From Reticulitermes speratus (lineage: Eukaryota; Arthropoda; Insecta; Blattodea; Rhinotermitidae): a stretch of 64,000 bases of DNA. Both the position numbers and the translations under genes were made by a program. Shown here in pieces: positions 48,613 through 60,004 of the stretch (its first letter is position 1; every line of letters begins with the position of its first letter). The stretch is taken from contig JAJKFL010000013.1 of NCBI GenBank assembly GCA_021186555.1, forward strand, positions 31,762,743-31,826,742, read 5' to 3'. Under the pieces are notes generated by a model that did no database searches, was not told the origin of the DNA, and saw nothing but the letters and a program-made list of their open reading frames with translations.

Positions 48613-49238
48613 AGAACTTAGTAATATCTTTATAGTACCCAATGCTTTCAGTTTATAGAAATTATCAGCTTATTTGATGCGTTTCAACAACGGGAAGTGC
48701 GAGTTACCTTAGAAAAGTATAAACAAAAGAAGCCATTTACTTTCCTTCCTTAAAAGGAATGGCGGCCAATAGGCTTACGATAGCACCGTGCTGTGTGTGT
48801 GTGACAGACTATGGCAGTTCTTGAGCCTATTGTCCGATTTTCGCTTAACGTGATGTGAACGTTATGCCAGAAACTAACCAGACTTCTTTGTATTTCCTAC
48901 AGTCAGCAGTGTCAACATGGAGGACGCGCGAACCTGTGTGGCGGCAGTGACACTTGCGACACTTACTTCCTGGTCCTGAAATGGTGTGTGGTAATGCATC
49001 TTGGAAAAAATATGCAACGCTTGTTAAGGTAATTTTTTTGTAGAATGTAAAATAACAACATGGCGGCCGTGCGAATTATTTATTTTGCCTTTGGATTGAT
49101 GGTGATAACTGATATATCGTTGAAGAGAGGCAAATGGAATTTGGTGCTGAGATCAGTCATAAACATGCCAACGGTGCGATGCTTTGACGTTGTACATGGC
49201 AAATTTAACGTGTACAGAATCTGTGCTTAGCTAATAAG
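48613..49238. other. no gene recognised
   Basis: No exon or repeat identified. Confidence 0.35.
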
Positions 49239-49427
49239 TAGAGTTGAACTCGGTTATAACGTCATGAAAGGGACTGAATATTTTGTGTCGTTATAAACGA
49301 GTGTTGTTATAACCCAGGAGTATAATGTTATGGTTAATAGTGAGGAATTAATTGGTACCACAGAATATCTGACGCTATAGACGAAGTGTCGTATAAACCG
49401 ATGTCGTTATAACCGGGTTCGACTGTA
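49239..49427. mobile_element. pogo/Tigger-like MITE (189 bp incl. TA)
   Basis: The ends are TAGAGTTGAACTCGGTTATA and (reverse complement) TACAGTCGAACCCGGTTATA, with TA target sites. Internal GTTATAA repeats are present. No coding capacity. Confidence 0.82.
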
Positions 49428-49769
49428 TGTCACAAAAATAAAACAGGACAACAGCAATAATGTTAACAAATGTGCAGGGATAGAAATATGTGCAGTGGGA
49501 CAGTGGGACTGCTTGTTGTCACCTAGTCCCTCACAGCGAGTGGGTCGCGACCCACACTACACAGGACATGACATGACATGACAAGACGACATGACTCATC
49601 CTGTTACCTTGAACCAGTTGCAGCACACCGTGGCGTGATCGGTGTGTCATACAGCTGCGATTGCATATCAACTACTCAACAAATTGTCTGGAACACAACA
49701 GCTTTGCCTGAGTCAGTGAGCCTTGTCATAATCTACGTATTTATCGGAGAACCATTTATTGTCAGAAGC

Positions 49770-49905
49770 AGCCCAGGTTTAGTGGTTGGCGTCGCACCCC
49801 GATCGCTCTTCCCTCGGGAAAGAAACCCGGTAACCATTCAGTAGGAGGTTGGGTGGGCCTCAGAGCAGGTATGGAGGTTTTGTAGAAAAGTCTGTCCTTT
49901 GCGGG
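49770..49905 (-). mobile_element. SINE family A fragment
   Basis: It carries GGGAAAGAAACCCGGTAACC, CAGTAGGAGGTTGGGTGGGC and CTCAGAGCAGGT, the SINE body read in the minus direction. Confidence 0.65.
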
Positions 49906-50152
49906 TTTCCCGACATAATAAGTGCATTTCTCACAGGGGCGCACCCAAGGGGTGAGGGCTGTCGGGCTGTAGCACCCCCATACCCCTCAAAACCGAAATT
50001 TAAAAAAACACAGATTTTGTAGATATTATGATATCAAACGTTTTAAGTGATTTACCCTTCATCTGAAATCAGCCACTGAAATCGGCTGATGACTAGTACA
50101 TTAGAATTTTGAAAAATAAATTAATAAAATTAAAAAACAGTAAGATAGGACA

Positions 50153-52063
50153 TAGATGAAGACGAGAAAGGCCCTTATATTTTGCAAAGTGAAGTGGAAA
50201 AAGCTATCAAGGAGGTGAGGGATAAAAAGGCTACAGGAGATGATGATATACCTGGGGATGTACTCAAATTGTTGGGAGAAGGTGGTCTAAGGCTAATGAC
50301 ACAGATGATCAACAGCATGTATGTAACTGGAGAATGGCCCAGAGATTTTATTGAAGTTACAATGATTGCCTTAAAGAATAAGCCCAAAGCTACAAAATGA
50401 AGCGACCATCGCACAATCAGCATCATCGCTCATGCAGCAAAGATAGTAGCGAGGATACTTAGAAGAAGGATTGAGAGGAAAATTGAAGATGCACTTGGAG
50501 AAGATCAGTTTGGATTTAGAAGAGGAAAAGGAACTAGGGATGCAATTGGGATGCTGAGAATAATACCAGAACGAACCTTGGTCATAGATGAGGAATTGTG
50601 TGCTTGCTTCATAGACTGGCATAAGGCATTTGGCCGTGTCAACTGGACCAAATTAATGCAAATCCTAAAAGGAATTGGGATAGACTGGCGCGAAAGAAGA
50701 TTGATCAGCAAATTGTACATGGAACAGAGTGTCAAAATACGACTGGACCAAAGGGAGACGAGAAGTGTGAAGATTGGAAGAGGAGTTAGACAAGGTTGCT
50801 GCTTGTCACCGATTCTGTTCAACTTATACAGCGAGTACCTTACCAAGGAAGCTCTTGAAGGGTTTGGAGACTTCAAAATAGGAGGACAAGTAATTCGCAC
50901 TGTGAAATATGCAGATGACCTTGTGCTACTGGCTAGGGAAGAAAACGTGCTACAGGGCATGATTGATAGACTAATTGAAATTGGAAGACGCTATGGAATG
51001 GAAATGAATGTGGGAAAAACTACGGTAATGAAAATCTCAAGGCAACCATCCCCAATGAAAATTATGATAGATCAAAAACAATTGGAGAATGTGGAATATT
51101 TCAATTATTTGGGTAGCATGATAACAAGTGATGCAAGGTGTACACGTGAAATTAAATCCAGAATTGCCATGGCAAAAACAGCATTCAACAAGAAGAAAAA
51201 TCTTTTCACCAGCAAACTGGAATTAAATTTAAGGAAGAAACTAGTAAAGTGCTACATTTGGAGCCTAGCTTTGTATGGTGCTGAAACGTGGACACTTCGG
51301 AAAGTAGATCAGAAGTATCTGGAAAGTTTTGAAATGTGGTGCTGGAGAAGAATGGAGAAGATCAGTTGGACCGATCGTGTGAGAAATGAAGTATTACACA
51401 GAGTCAAGGAGGAGAGGAATATACTACATACAATAAAAAGAAGAAAGGCTAACTGGATTGGTCACATCTTGCGTAGAAACTGCCTTCTGAAACACGTGAT
51501 TGAAGGAAAGTTAGAAGGAAGGATAGAAATGACGGGACGACGAGGGAGAAGACGTAAGCAGCTACTGGATGACCTTAGGAAAAGAAAAGATACTGGAAAT
51601 TGAAAGAGGAAGCACTAAATCGCACCCTGTGGAGAACTCGCTTTGGAAGAGGCTACGGACCTGTCGTAAGTAGATCAGAAGTATCTGGAAAGTTTTGAAA
51701 TGTGGTGCTGGAGAAGAATGGAGAAGATCAGTTGGACCGATCGTGTGAGAAATGAAGAAGTATTACACAGAGTCAAGGAGGAGAGGAATATACTACACAC
51801 AATAAAAAGAAGAAAGGCTAACTGGATTGGTCACATCTTGCGTAGAAACTGCCTTCTGAAACACGTGATTGAAGGAAAGTTAGAAGGAAGGATAGAAATG
51901 ACGGGACGACGAGGGAGAAAACGTAAGCAGCTACTGGATGACCTTAAGGAAAAGAAAAGATACTGGAAATTGAAAGAGGAAGCACTAGATCGCACCCTGT
52001 GGAGAACTCGCTTTGGAAGAGGCTACGGACCTGTCGTAAGACAGACTGCAGAATGAATGAATG
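50153..52063 (+). mobile_element. 5'-truncated LINE (family 1) with RT, target duplication AAGATAGGACA
   Basis: It is flanked by AAGATAGGACA at 50142-50152 and 52064-52074. In order it reads EVEKAIKEVRDKKATGDDDI (RT start), then a stop after NKPKATK, HAAKIVARILRRR, EDQFGFRRGKGT, CFIDWHKAFGRVNW, RGVRQGCCLSPILFNLYSEY, the intact catalytic KYADDLVLLA, YLGSMITSDARC and the C-terminal ANWIGHILRRNCLL. It ends in a GAATGAATGAATG tail. The endonuclease domain is missing. One stop (about 50398), a frameshift near 51580 and an internal duplication kill the ORF. Confidence 0.95.
51305..52040. repeat. internal tandem duplication (~366 bp) in the LINE
   Basis: TAGATCAGAAGTATCTGGAA starts at 51305 and again at 51671, directly after the CCTGTCGTAAG that ends the first copy. 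The copies are almost identical. The first lacks three bases near 51390 and one base near 51580. Confidence 0.95.
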
Positions 52064-52242
52064 AAGATAGGACACTGTGATTGAGTCATGGAACATGTAG
52101 TTATATTTGTATGTATATAAATGCAGTTGCAGACAGTGTTAATGATTTTTATAACATAATTTTTAAAATCAAACATAAATTATATATAGCCTCAGGGTCA
52201 GCACCCCCCCCCCCCCCCCCCCCCCGCAGGAAAAATTCTGGT

Positions 52243-52340
52243 TGCACACCTGAACCCTGGTACCCATTGAGTAGGAGGCTGGGTGGGCCCCAGAGCAGGT
52301 CTGGAGGTTTTATAGAAGACATAAATATCTGTCCTTTACA
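52243..52340 (-). mobile_element. SINE family A fragment
   Basis: ACCCATTGAGTAGGAGGCTG, GGTGGGCCCCAGAGCAGGTC and GGAGGTTTTATAG form a body fragment like that at 49840. A poly-C run precedes it at about 52204-52225. Confidence 0.65.
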
Positions 52341-52666
52341 CGTTTCCCGCCGACATAACTCGTGCATTTCTCATTTCTCCGGCTCGTGCTAGAGTGCATC
52401 GTCATTGTTTTAATCAGCTTAATAATTCGGTGTGGCGAGTACAAATAAGGCTCCGTATGTTCCTCGGCTTTCTGCCGTATACACACATTCTGCCCAGCAT
52501 TTAATATTACGTTACATTTTGCGCATGCGCTGACGACCGAACGCGTCGGTTCAGCCAGTAAATTCTGTTGCAGTCCGATGGGTGCTAGATGTTTCGGCAG
52601 AACATTCTGCTTTTATCTTCAGACAGGCGACAGTCTCGAATTAGAGGCACTATGTTCCTCCAAGAG

Positions 52667-52912
52667 CCGATCCCAGTGGCCACGCGGTCTAAGGCGTCGG
52701 TCTACGGCCGTTCGCTTGCTAGGATTGTGGGTTCGAATCCCGTCGGAGGCATGGATGTATTTCTCTTGTGAGTGTTGTGTGTTGTCTGGTAGAGGTCTCT
52801 GCGTCGGGCCGATCACTCGTCCGGAGGAGTCCTACCGAGTGTGGTGTGTCTGAGTGTGATTGTGAAGCCTCGATAATGAGGAGGCCGTGGCCCACTAGGG
52901 GCTGTTGCGGCA
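52667..52912 (+). mobile_element. tRNA-derived SINE (family C), copy 2
   Basis: About 90% similar to 41205-41455, with head GTGGCCACGCGGTCTAAGGC, B box GGTTCGAATCCC and the same body. The tail ends in a G run near 52913-52922. Confidence 0.9.
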
Positions 52913-52922
52913 TGGGGGGGGG

Positions 52923-53985
52923 GAAAATTCCTAGAAAACGGGGCTAATAATCTACCAAACTAGACGGTGTCATAACCAGGATGAAACTTTTTTGGCTGTC
53001 TTAAAGGAAACTTTAAGGTTTGTCACTTTCTAGCGAGCCCTTCTTTTAGATAGAAAGGAAGAGCGTGTGCCTTCAAACTGGAATTTCTAGGGGAAAAAAT
53101 TCGATGAAGAATATCGTGGGTTAAAATTCTGATATCGGTGGAACAACTTCGCGAAAGGGGTGTTTTATTCACTTATTTTACGACTCTGTTAGGACTTCAG
53201 AGTACATGACGTGGATGGTAGACTGAATAAATGTCAGGCACTATACGAGCATTGCCTGGAATTAACTGAGGAAAACCATGAAAACTGTGCTTATAGTAGC
53301 CGCAACTTGAACTACGGAGCTCCTGATTACGAACCAGGAGTGACACAGCCACATCAACTGCTGCGGTCACAAAACGTGGTCGGTAACACTGCCACAACAG
53401 CACGATAAAGGCCCTTTCACCTACACATTTGCCCTAACTCCAGTGTGCATTAGTAGTCCTATAGCAAGCACAGAGACAAACGTCTGTGGATTTCTTTTAA
53501 CCACAGAACTGTTATAATCGCTTTGAAACCTGAAGTTTAAAAATCGTTTTTCTATCTCGCCGTTACGAAGACAAGAGATTAGGGCTGTTTACAAAAATAA
53601 TCGCTGTTGACTGTCAAACCGCGTTCCCACGACTGGAGGGCTTTGACAAATGTGTCAATAATTGTGCATTGTACAAGTAGCCAAGTGAATAATTGTTATA
53701 CTGTTTCCAACTACTTGTTTATTTGGCAGAAATTCGTAGTCGGGTTCGCTCGGTAAATGAACAAAACAGTGGTGGTGTCTTTGACTCGTGTTACATTTAC
53801 CGACAGTCGGTGTGAAACAGACAAGTGGCTAATATTTGTACAAGTGCACCGTTCCCACGACGTGGCAAACATTCACAAGTGCCAAATGTTTGTCAAACAT
53901 AGCAGTTGCAGCGCGGCTTAAGAGTCATAGCAAACAGTAAATGCAGTTTCTAATGTTAAAGTAGGTGGTCCATTTAGTTAGCACT
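52923..53985. other. no gene recognised
   Basis: No exon, domain or clear repeat found. Confidence 0.4.
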
Positions 53986-53990
53986 GAGGG

Positions 53991-54540
53991 GATAGCGTAG
54001 TCGGTATAGTGACTATGCTGCGGGCTGGACGGTCTGTGGTTCGAATCCCGGATAGCGTTGTCAGTATAGTGACTATGCTGCGGGCTGGACGGTCCGTGGT
54101 TCGAATCCCGGATAGCGTAGTCAGTATAGTGACTATGCTGCGGGCTGGACGGTCCGTGGTTCGAATCCCGGATAGAGTAGTCAGTATAGTGACTATGCTG
54201 CGAGCTGGACGGTCCGTGGTACGAATCCCGGATAACGTAGTCAGTATAGTGACTATGCTGCGGACTGGACGGTCCGTGGTTCGAATCCCGGATAGCGTAG
54301 TCAGTATAGTGACTATGCTGCGGGCTGGACGGTCCGTGGTTCGAATCCCGGATAACGTAATCAGTATAGTGACTATGTTGTGGGCTGGACGGTCTGTGGT
54401 TCGAATCCCGGATAGCGTAGTTAGTATAGTGACTATGCTGCGGGCTGGACGGTCCGTGGTTCGAATCCCAGGAGTAAGATTTGAGTGGAGCTATACCTGT
54501 ACTCCCCCTATACGCCTTCATGGCGTGGACAGGGATGACT
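53991..54540 (+). mobile_element. multimeric SINE: eight tandem 60-bp tRNA-like heads plus tail
   Basis: Eight successive units, each exactly 60 bp (TAGTGACTATGCTGCGGGCT, then GGACGGTCCGTGGTTCGAAT). Seven of the eight keep the pol III B box GGTTCGAATCC, and the fourth reads GGTACGAATCC. After unit eight the sequence continues into the family-A SINE tail (GAGCTATACCTGTACTCCCC and CTTCATGGCGTGG), with most of the SINE body missing. Confidence 0.93.
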
Positions 54541-54564
54541 TTATTTTTTGTATGTTAAGAGCTA

Positions 54565-54726
54565 AGAGAAATGTTTACTGGCGACGGGTTGTTGATGCTG
54601 TTGGCACAGTGCTGCAGTTGGCGTTTGGATGGGAAGACCTGAAGGAAAGAGACCATTTGGAAGACCTAGGTATAGATGGGAGAATGTTAAAATTACTTAT
54701 TGAAATTAGTTGGGAGGGTTTGGACT
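54565..54726 (+). mobile_element. RTE-type LINE C-terminal fragment
   Basis: In broken frames it reads ERDHLEDLG, then WENVKIT and GWEGLDWT, matching the GRPR..WEDNIKMDL..GW end of RTE-like ORFs. A G run follows at about 54766-54777. Confidence 0.6.
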
Positions 54727-54824
54727 GACCAGATTCGTCTGCCTCAAGATACGGGCCAGTAAGAGGGGGGGGGGGGGCTGTTGTGATCACGTTTATGAAC
54801 CTCAGAGTTCCATAACGTATGGGG

Positions 54825-55050
54825 AATTTGAGATCATCGCTCTCGTGGGACGTTACGCAACATAGATTGGTATTTATTTACCGACGTTTCGGGACAACTT
54901 ATCGGTCACATATTTAAGGGTCAGGCACACCTTGAACATTGGACCAGTAGGTTGTCTCGAAACGTCTGTAACTAACTACCAATCTGCGTTGTGTAACATC
55001 CCAGAAGAGGGAAGATCTCATTTACACCGCGGCGGAAGTCTGAAATCACG
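54825..55050. mobile_element. short foldback element, family of the 20.1-kb element
   Basis: The left arm GGGACGTTACGCAACATAGA...CCGACGTTTCGGGACAA and right arm TTGTCTCGAAACGTCTGTAA...GTGTAACATCCCAGAAGAG are inverted copies around a short centre. The outer arm motif TGGGA..TTAC and CCGAAACGTCGG are shared with 20.1 and 63.3 kb. The hammerhead-like core is decayed. Confidence 0.72.
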
Positions 55051-55289
55051 CCTGTGGGGAATTCGTTTACTAGCTGTGTAACTGCTAGGTTGCCGAGAGG
55101 GGCTCTCCTCATGGAATTAGTAACTTACTGGACAGCATTTAGCTGGACTTAATAATAATAATAGTAATAATAATAATACATCAGTGTAAATACTCAGAAT
55201 AATAGGAAATGTTTTTTTTTACATGCCGGCTCGTGTCTTTGGACTCCGTTGTTTCGAGATGTGACCCTGAAAGATGGAGTTGGCAGGTT

Positions 55290-55500
55290 TTACGAAACGT
55301 TGGTACCTATATACCAAACCATCTGACTTTATAATTTTAAAATTAATTTTAATTTTAATTGTAAAGGGGACGACTACACCTCAAAGTATACTTTTCTTTT
55401 ATGATTTTATGAGTTTCTACCTGATGATGGTGCAGCGTAAGCGGCCGAAATATGTTGCAGGATAATAAAAGGAGCATGAAGATAGTGTTGTGTTTATTCT
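55290..55500 (+). mobile_element. half element with hammerhead-like motif
   Basis: 55417-55462 reads CTGATGATGGTGCAGCGTAA, then GCGGCC, GAAA, TATGTTGCAGG. Core and GAAA are intact, stem II is imperfect and stem III is weak. AT-rich flanks. A (TAA)n tract lies just upstream at 55143-55170. Confidence 0.55.
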
Positions 55501-55829
55501 GTAAAGACTGAAGTAGTGAAACTGTCCGACTGTTGAACACCCGCGACCGTGGTGCAGCTTAGCAACAACGCGTTTCCCCTGCAACCCTCTGTCAGCTGAC
55601 AACGGATCGATGTTGTCCTTAAAATGCATTAAAAGGATAAAATAAGCTAACAGTGGTGGCTGCGATTCTGCAGACCCTACACTACCTCGACTCACGATGG
55701 AAACGAGCGATGAACATTCATACGGGCGACTTCTGGGTTATGATGCCTTGTAATCTGTTACGTCGAAGAAACATACTGCCACATTAACACCCGGACCGTA
55801 CTGTTTCTTGTTAACGTAGTAAATAATGA

Positions 55830-56320
55830 TGTTGATGATAATAATAATAATAAATTTAAGGAAGAAACTAGTGAAGTTCTACATTTGGAGCATAGCTTTG
55901 TATGGTGCTGAAACGTGGACACTTCGGAAAATAGATCAGAAGTATCTGGAAAGTTTTGAAATGTGGTGCTGGAGAAGAATGGAGAAGATCAGTTGGACCG
56001 ATCATGTGAGAAATGAAGAAGTATTACACAGAGTCAAGGAGGAGAGGAATATCGTACATACAATAAAAAGAAGAAAGGCTAACTGGATTGGTCACATCTT
56101 GCGTAGAAACTGCCTTCTGAAACACGTGATTGAAGAAAAGTTAGAAGGAAGGATAGAAATGACGGGAAGACGAGGAAGAAGACGTAAACAGCTAGTGGAT
56201 GACCTTAAGGAAAAGAGAAGATGCTGGAAATTGAAAGAGGAAGCACAAGATCTCACTTTGTAGAGAACTCGCTTTGGAAGAGGCTACGGACTTGTCGTAA
56301 GACAGACTGCAGAATGAATG
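55830..56320 (+). mobile_element. 5'-truncated LINE family 1 C-terminal copy
   Basis: The frame 55826-56263 reads NLRKKLVKFYIWSIALYGAE, MWCWRRMEKISWTDH, ANWIGHILRRNCLL and GRRGRRRKQLVDDL. The element starts within an (AAT)n tract and ends GCAGAATGAATGAATGAATG followed by AATAATA, which fits target-primed insertion into the microsatellite. Confidence 0.88.
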
Positions 56321-57455
56321 AATGAATGAATAATAATACGAAGAGTGTTTAATAAGGTTCATTATCTCTGTTTTCTCCTCTCTTCTTTCCTTCTCTTTTC
56401 TCTCTTCTCCCTTAGGTCATAAAAACGAGATGAGGCCATTGCAAAATTAAATGTAGTTTGTTTATTCCATTGAAGTGCCATTACTTTCCAATATAATCCG
56501 CGAGCACTTTGACGTATTCGCTCACCTTGTCACATTCCACGATAAGGAGAAAGTGGAAATTGTTGTTCGTGAATAGTTGCCAATGAAAGAGCCCATTTCT
56601 GCGGCGGCGGAATTTTTAAACTCATGCCAAGATGGGACAAATGCATAAATTATACATTGGAGCGGATATCTATAGGTGATACTCAGGGGTCGGGGGTGGG
56701 GGGGGGGTCCGTGAGATCAAACAGGAGGAAACCCGCGAATTTAGAAGGCAGGGCCACCTTAATTCACATCAGCTAAACAGATGCTGCTGCAAACAAAGAC
56801 ATTACGTCGAAAGTACGCAGGGTTCGAAGAGCAGCGCTCGGGACTTGTCCCAATCGACCTTGTCCGTTACGCTAGGTTAGGGTGACGCTTCCTGCCTAAG
56901 CCCTGCCTCGAACGGGGCGGCTGCGTTTCTGATCTTTCCAAGCTGTAGACAATGTAAGGAACTGTAGCACTTCAATGTTCATTGCATTGATAATGACGCT
57001 ATGAAGGCATATGGGGACGTGGAGGTAAGTCCCACGTAATCTAGAATAAGGCCGCATGGAAACAGCCAGTTCATTTTATGCGGCAATCAAACTGATCTTA
57101 ATCGTACTGTAAAATGTGGCCGGGCACAGCATTGAAGAATTTTATTTTTAAATTTAAGATCCTCATTAATGATCACATATTTCAGTTTTGTTATCAAAAT
57201 TATGAAGTGTTAGTAGTTGTGTGTTTATCTTCACACATAATGTTTAAACCTGTTTATTTCTCGCCTTAGTTTTTAACTTGTTTGTTTGCTCTGCCTACGA
57301 TTTGACCTTGAGACCTCTGGTATAGAAGATGTGACAGATCAGGCTGCATGACGCCCCTCTGGGTGCTTGCCAAATTTCGTGGCTTTGCATGATTTTCTTC
57401 AGTCCATGCACGACTCGCTTTTTAGCTGTCGATGCTGAGCTCCCAGCTGAAAGCT
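56321..57455. other. no gene recognised
   Basis: Contains a CT-rich tract at about 56380-56415 and a G run near 56697-56707. Confidence 0.4.
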
Positions 57456-57459
57456 TGCA

Positions 57460-58716
57460 GCCCTTTGTAGCTACTGAGTGAACTGATATCGTGTGAGGCT
57501 TGCAGCCCTTTGTAGCTACTGAGTGAACTGATATCGTGTGAGGCTTGCAGCCCTTTGTAGCTACTGAGTGAACTGATATCGTGTGAGGCTTGCAGCCCTT
57601 TGTAGCTACTGAGTGAACTAATATCGTGTGAGGCTTGCAGCCCTTTGTAGCTACGGAGTGAACTGATATCGTGTGAGGCTTGCAGCCCTTTGTAGCTACT
57701 GAGTGAACTGATATCGTGTGAGGCTTGCAGCCCTTTGTAGCTACTGAGTGAACTGATATCGTGTGAGGCTTGCAGCCCTTTGTAGCTACTGAGTGAACTG
57801 ATATCGTGTGAGGCTTGCAGCCCTTTGTAGCTACTGAGTGAACTGATATCGTGTGAGGCTTGCAGCCGTTTGTAGCTACTGAGTGAACTAATATCGTGTG
57901 AGGCTTGCAGCCCTTTGTAGCTACGGAGTGAACTGATATCGTGTGAGGCTTGCAGCCCTTTGTAGCTACTGAGTGAACTGATATCGTGTGAGGCTTGCAG
58001 CCCTTTGTAGCTACTGAGTGAACTGATATCGTGTGAGGCTTGCAGCCCTTTGTAGCTACTGAGTGAACTGATATCGTGTGAGGCTTGCAGCCCTTTTTAG
58101 CTACTGAGTGAACTGATATCATGTGAGGCTTGCAGCCCTTTGTAGCTACTGAGTGAACTGATATCATGTGAGGCTTGCAGCCCTTTGTAGCTACTGAGTG
58201 AACTGATATCGTGTGAGGCTTGCAGCCCTTTTTAGCTACTGAGTGAACTGATATCATGTGAGGCTTGCAGCCCTTTGTAGCTACGGAGTGAACTGATATC
58301 GTGTGAGGCTTGCAGCCCTTTGTAGCTACTGAGTGAACTGATATCGTGTGAGGCTTGCAGCCCTTTGTAGCTACGGAGTGAACTGATATCGTGTGAGGCT
58401 TGCAGCCCTTTGTAGCTACGGAGTGAACTGATATCGTGTGAGGCTTGCAGCCCTTTGTAGCTACTGAGTGAACTGATATCGTGTGAGGCTTGCGGCCCTT
58501 TGTAGCTACTGAGTGAACTAATATCGTGTGAGGCTTGCAGCCCTTTGTAGCTACTGAGTGAACTGATATCGTGTGAGGCTTGCAGCCCTTTGTAGCTACT
58601 GAGTGAACTGCTATCGTGTGAGGCTTGCAGCCCTTTTTAGCTACTGAGTGAACTGATATCGTGTGAGGCTTGCAGCCCTTTTTAGCTACTGAGTGAACTG
58701 ATATCATGTGAGGCTT
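57460..58716. repeat. minisatellite, 28 copies of a 45-bp unit
   Basis: Unit text is GCTTGCAGCCCTTTGTAGCT, then ACTGAGTGAACTGATATCGTGTGAG in two parts, repeated with no indels. Because 45 is a multiple of three, the minus strand is open for 470 codons with a 15-residue repeat (HTISVHSVATKGCKP). Variant sites include both silent changes (TCA/TCC serine) and replacements (T/K, T/M, S/L). I see no signal peptide, domain or splice context that makes the ORF a gene. Confidence 0.97.
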
Positions 58717-59249
58717 TCAGTTCAGTAAGTTGCACACTGCACTCGCTTTTACCCCAGGATCGACCGCCAGCCAATTGACTAACATACTGACTGACTAACC
58801 AATTAGGAGCAGATCCGTAACTTTCAACACCGCTAATAAACACCGTAATGAACATTAGTTTATCTGACAACTCATCCACTCTTCCCTGAGGCCGTTTCGC
58901 ATGATGGCAAGCAGCGCAAAGCTCGCCGCCAATTCCATTTTACTGTGATTCGGGGTCCGTGAGTTTTAGTTTAAGTTATTGCATTTAATATTAGGTTTTC
59001 AGTCATCATATTTAAAGAAGGCGCTGGAAGTATTTTCCTTTTACGCGTCATATCAATCACTTTGGACATTGCGCGTGAAGTTTGCTGGGTTTTATAAGTA
59101 AGCGAGCCGAGGGGGAACTGGCAAGCGACAGTTGCGAGATAAAATAATATCCCTATATATACCCGCGACATTTGGGGTTCTCACAGCGGTGCTGGTGAAG
59201 ATACAGATATTCTGATATATAATGTCGTATTAGTGGAAAATAGTTACAT
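58717..59249. other. no gene recognised
   Basis: No exon or repeat identified. Confidence 0.35.
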
Positions 59250-59515
59250 TTCGGTTCAGAGTGATAACATTAGGAAGATTGAGGTGGCTGGGACACCTCC
59301 GTAGAATGCAAGGGCTGGATCCTTACAGAAAGCTAACTCTACATAAACCAGAAGGCATTTGACGTGATGGAAACCCCAGGTTGAGGTAGTTTGAGTCAGT
59401 TGAGGAAGATTTAAAGGACTTAGGCGTAAGGAATTGGAGTGGAGGACAATTTTGGAAGATGCTAAGGTCCACCAAGGACTCTAATGCCAGAACAAGAAGA
59501 AGAAGAAGATACATT
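59250..59515 (+). mobile_element. third LINE family, 3' end fragment
   Basis: In broken frames it reads RLRWLGHLRRMQGLDPYRKL, then TLHKPEG, ESVEEDLKDLGVRNW and AKVHQ-like, followed by an (AGA)n tail. This is the C-terminal end of another non-LTR ORF, distinct from families 1 and RTE. Confidence 0.75.
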
Positions 59516-59708
59516 TCGGAGCGGTTTACTATAGCCATCTGCGCTGTCCAAGAACAACCTGTTGAAGACCTTCTTGTGCTTCTTTTCTCTCCGAAACTGG
59601 AGGCAGCAAGCTTCTCTGAAACTTTATGTTATATATATATACCGTGCATTTCAGTAATTAATTATTTAATTCAACAAACGCACTGCACTGTTTTTAGTGT
59701 TTTCTGTA

Positions 59709-59753
59709 CCTACATATATTTCGGCACTTCCTGTGCCATCATCAGGGGTGTCG
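59709..59753 (-). ncRNA. hammerhead ribozyme-like motif (left arm)
   Basis: The inverted partner of the 59958-60004 motif: CCCCTGATGATGGCACAGGA, then AGTGCC, GAAA, TATATGTAGG. One stem III base differs, turning a pair into G-U. Confidence 0.58.
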
Positions 59754-59957
59754 TCGAGAGTTCACAATTTTCAATGCATCCAATTCACTTTCGAAGCATA
59801 TAATTTTTTGTAAGTCACTATCACTGAATTTCACTTCAAAGAAGATAAACTAACCACTACGAACAAGAAGATAAGTGATATTCAGTGACAGTGACTTACA
59901 AAAAATTATATGTTGTGAAAGTGAACTGGATGCATTGAGGATTGTGAACTCTCGACG

Positions 59958-60004
59958 ACACCCCTGATGATGGCACAGGAAGTGCCGAAACATATGTAGG
60001 GACA
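59958..60004 (+). ncRNA. hammerhead ribozyme-like motif (right arm)
   Basis: CCC strand, CTGATGA, an extra T, the GGCAC-AGGAA-GTGCC hairpin, GAAA, CATATGTA (ACA/UGU stem III, GUA cleavage triplet), then GGG able to pair with CCC. Core residues match the hammerhead consensus. The extra T before stem II and the short stem I are weaknesses. Confidence 0.6.

Larger units (their letters stand above)
49935..52245 (+). mobile_element. older interspersed repeat split by a LINE insertion
   Basis: The left part to 50152 and the right part from 52064 together match the uninterrupted repeat at 61975-62330 (AAACACAGATTTTGTAGATA, CTGAAATCGGCTGATGACTA, AAGATAGGACACTGTGATTG, GTAGTTATATTTGTATGTAT). The class of the older repeat is not determined. 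It has no ORF. Confidence 0.85.

Noticed and set aside
50050-50110. Further hammerhead motif in the repeat with CGGCTGATGACTAG
   Set aside because: CTGATGA is present, but no GAAA follows a stem II hairpin at the right distance.
50551-51603. Host gene encoding a 350-aa protein
   Set aside because: LINE RT with target duplication around the element; not a host gene.
53925-54728. 198-aa (-) and 239-aa (+) repeat-containing ORFs
   Set aside because: Both strands stay open because the SINE-head unit is 60 bp, a multiple of three. They are by-products of the array, not genes.
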